From a virus: a stretch of DNA of 29,193 nucleotides. Below are positions 29,139 to 29,193 of the stretch, piece by piece (within the stretch, counting starts at the first letter, position 1; each line of letters opens with the position of its first letter). The stretch spans positions 1 through 29,193 of IMG/VR virus record IMGVR_UViG_3300037119_002282, one strand, 5' to 3'. A program made the position numbers and the translations under genes. Below the pieces are notes generated by a model that had not been told where the DNA came from, searched no databases, and worked only from the letters and a program-made list of their open reading frames with translations.

Positions 29139-29193
29139 ATGCACTCGGTGAACGGCGACTCTCGTCGACCCATAATCGGTATTAAGAAAACCG
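29139..29193 (+). CDS. start of a further gene, cut by window edge
   Basis: ATG 29139 follows AGGA at 7 bases and opens a frame that runs to the window end (18 codons, MHSVNGDSRRPIIGIKKT). The 50 bases before it hold short inverted repeats (GGTTG-TG-CAACC, and CCGG elements) that may end the preceding operon. Too little is visible to judge the product. Confidence 0.4.
   Translation, partial: MHSVNGDSRRPIIGIKKT

Overview
This window is a high-GC, gene-dense stretch of a tailed bacteriophage (or prophage) genome, probably from an uncultured or poorly sampled host lineage. The terminase large subunit, portal, scaffold and N4-gp56-type major capsid genes establish this. No tRNA, rRNA, integrase or bacterial housekeeping gene is visible. 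The host cannot be named. Several start regions have a sigma70-like promoter only a few bases from the start codon, so short-leader or leaderless transcripts may be used.

Layout. Positions 1-25222 are transcribed leftward (minus strand). In transcription order this arm holds an XRE-type regulator, a split array of very small genes, terminase large subunit, three small genes, portal, tail-fibre-like and small structural genes, and a 2040-residue virion protein. A transglycosylase, a LamG-domain protein, two Pro-rich structural proteins, scaffold, major capsid, a LAGLIDADG homing endonuclease and a truncated structural gene follow. Positions 25439-29193 are mostly rightward: a leader micro-ORF, a stand-alone DnaB N-terminal-domain protein and a DUF3987-type ATPase. 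An HNH endonuclease lies convergently, followed by a 10-bp-period iteron-like array and a short operon with a membrane-anchored transglycosylase. The divergent region around 25.2-25.5 kb is the switch between the two arms.

The most unusual part is the mini-gene array at 22810-24954. Nine proteins of 46-82 residues begin with V/M-K/E/R-L-T/V. Most start inside the stop codon of the gene before them, and eight carry a [WY]xxW core. A tenth member-like gene (VRLT) lies on the other arm at 28185. The array appears to form two transcription units, one from the regulator promoter (regulator plus three mini-genes) and one from a TTGACA-17-TAGACT promoter at 24163-24191 (seven small genes, then terminase). 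The motif GTGAA(A)CTC recurs both at the array junctions and in the iteron array.

Other features worth attention are the scaffold and capsid genes, which share one reading frame and are separated by a single TAA. The capsid probably starts at an ATC codon. A second case of a good ribosome-binding site ahead of ATC occurs at 25439. A hidden overlapping 35-residue gene lies at 16691-16798. All functional calls are from reading motifs and context; no database search was run.
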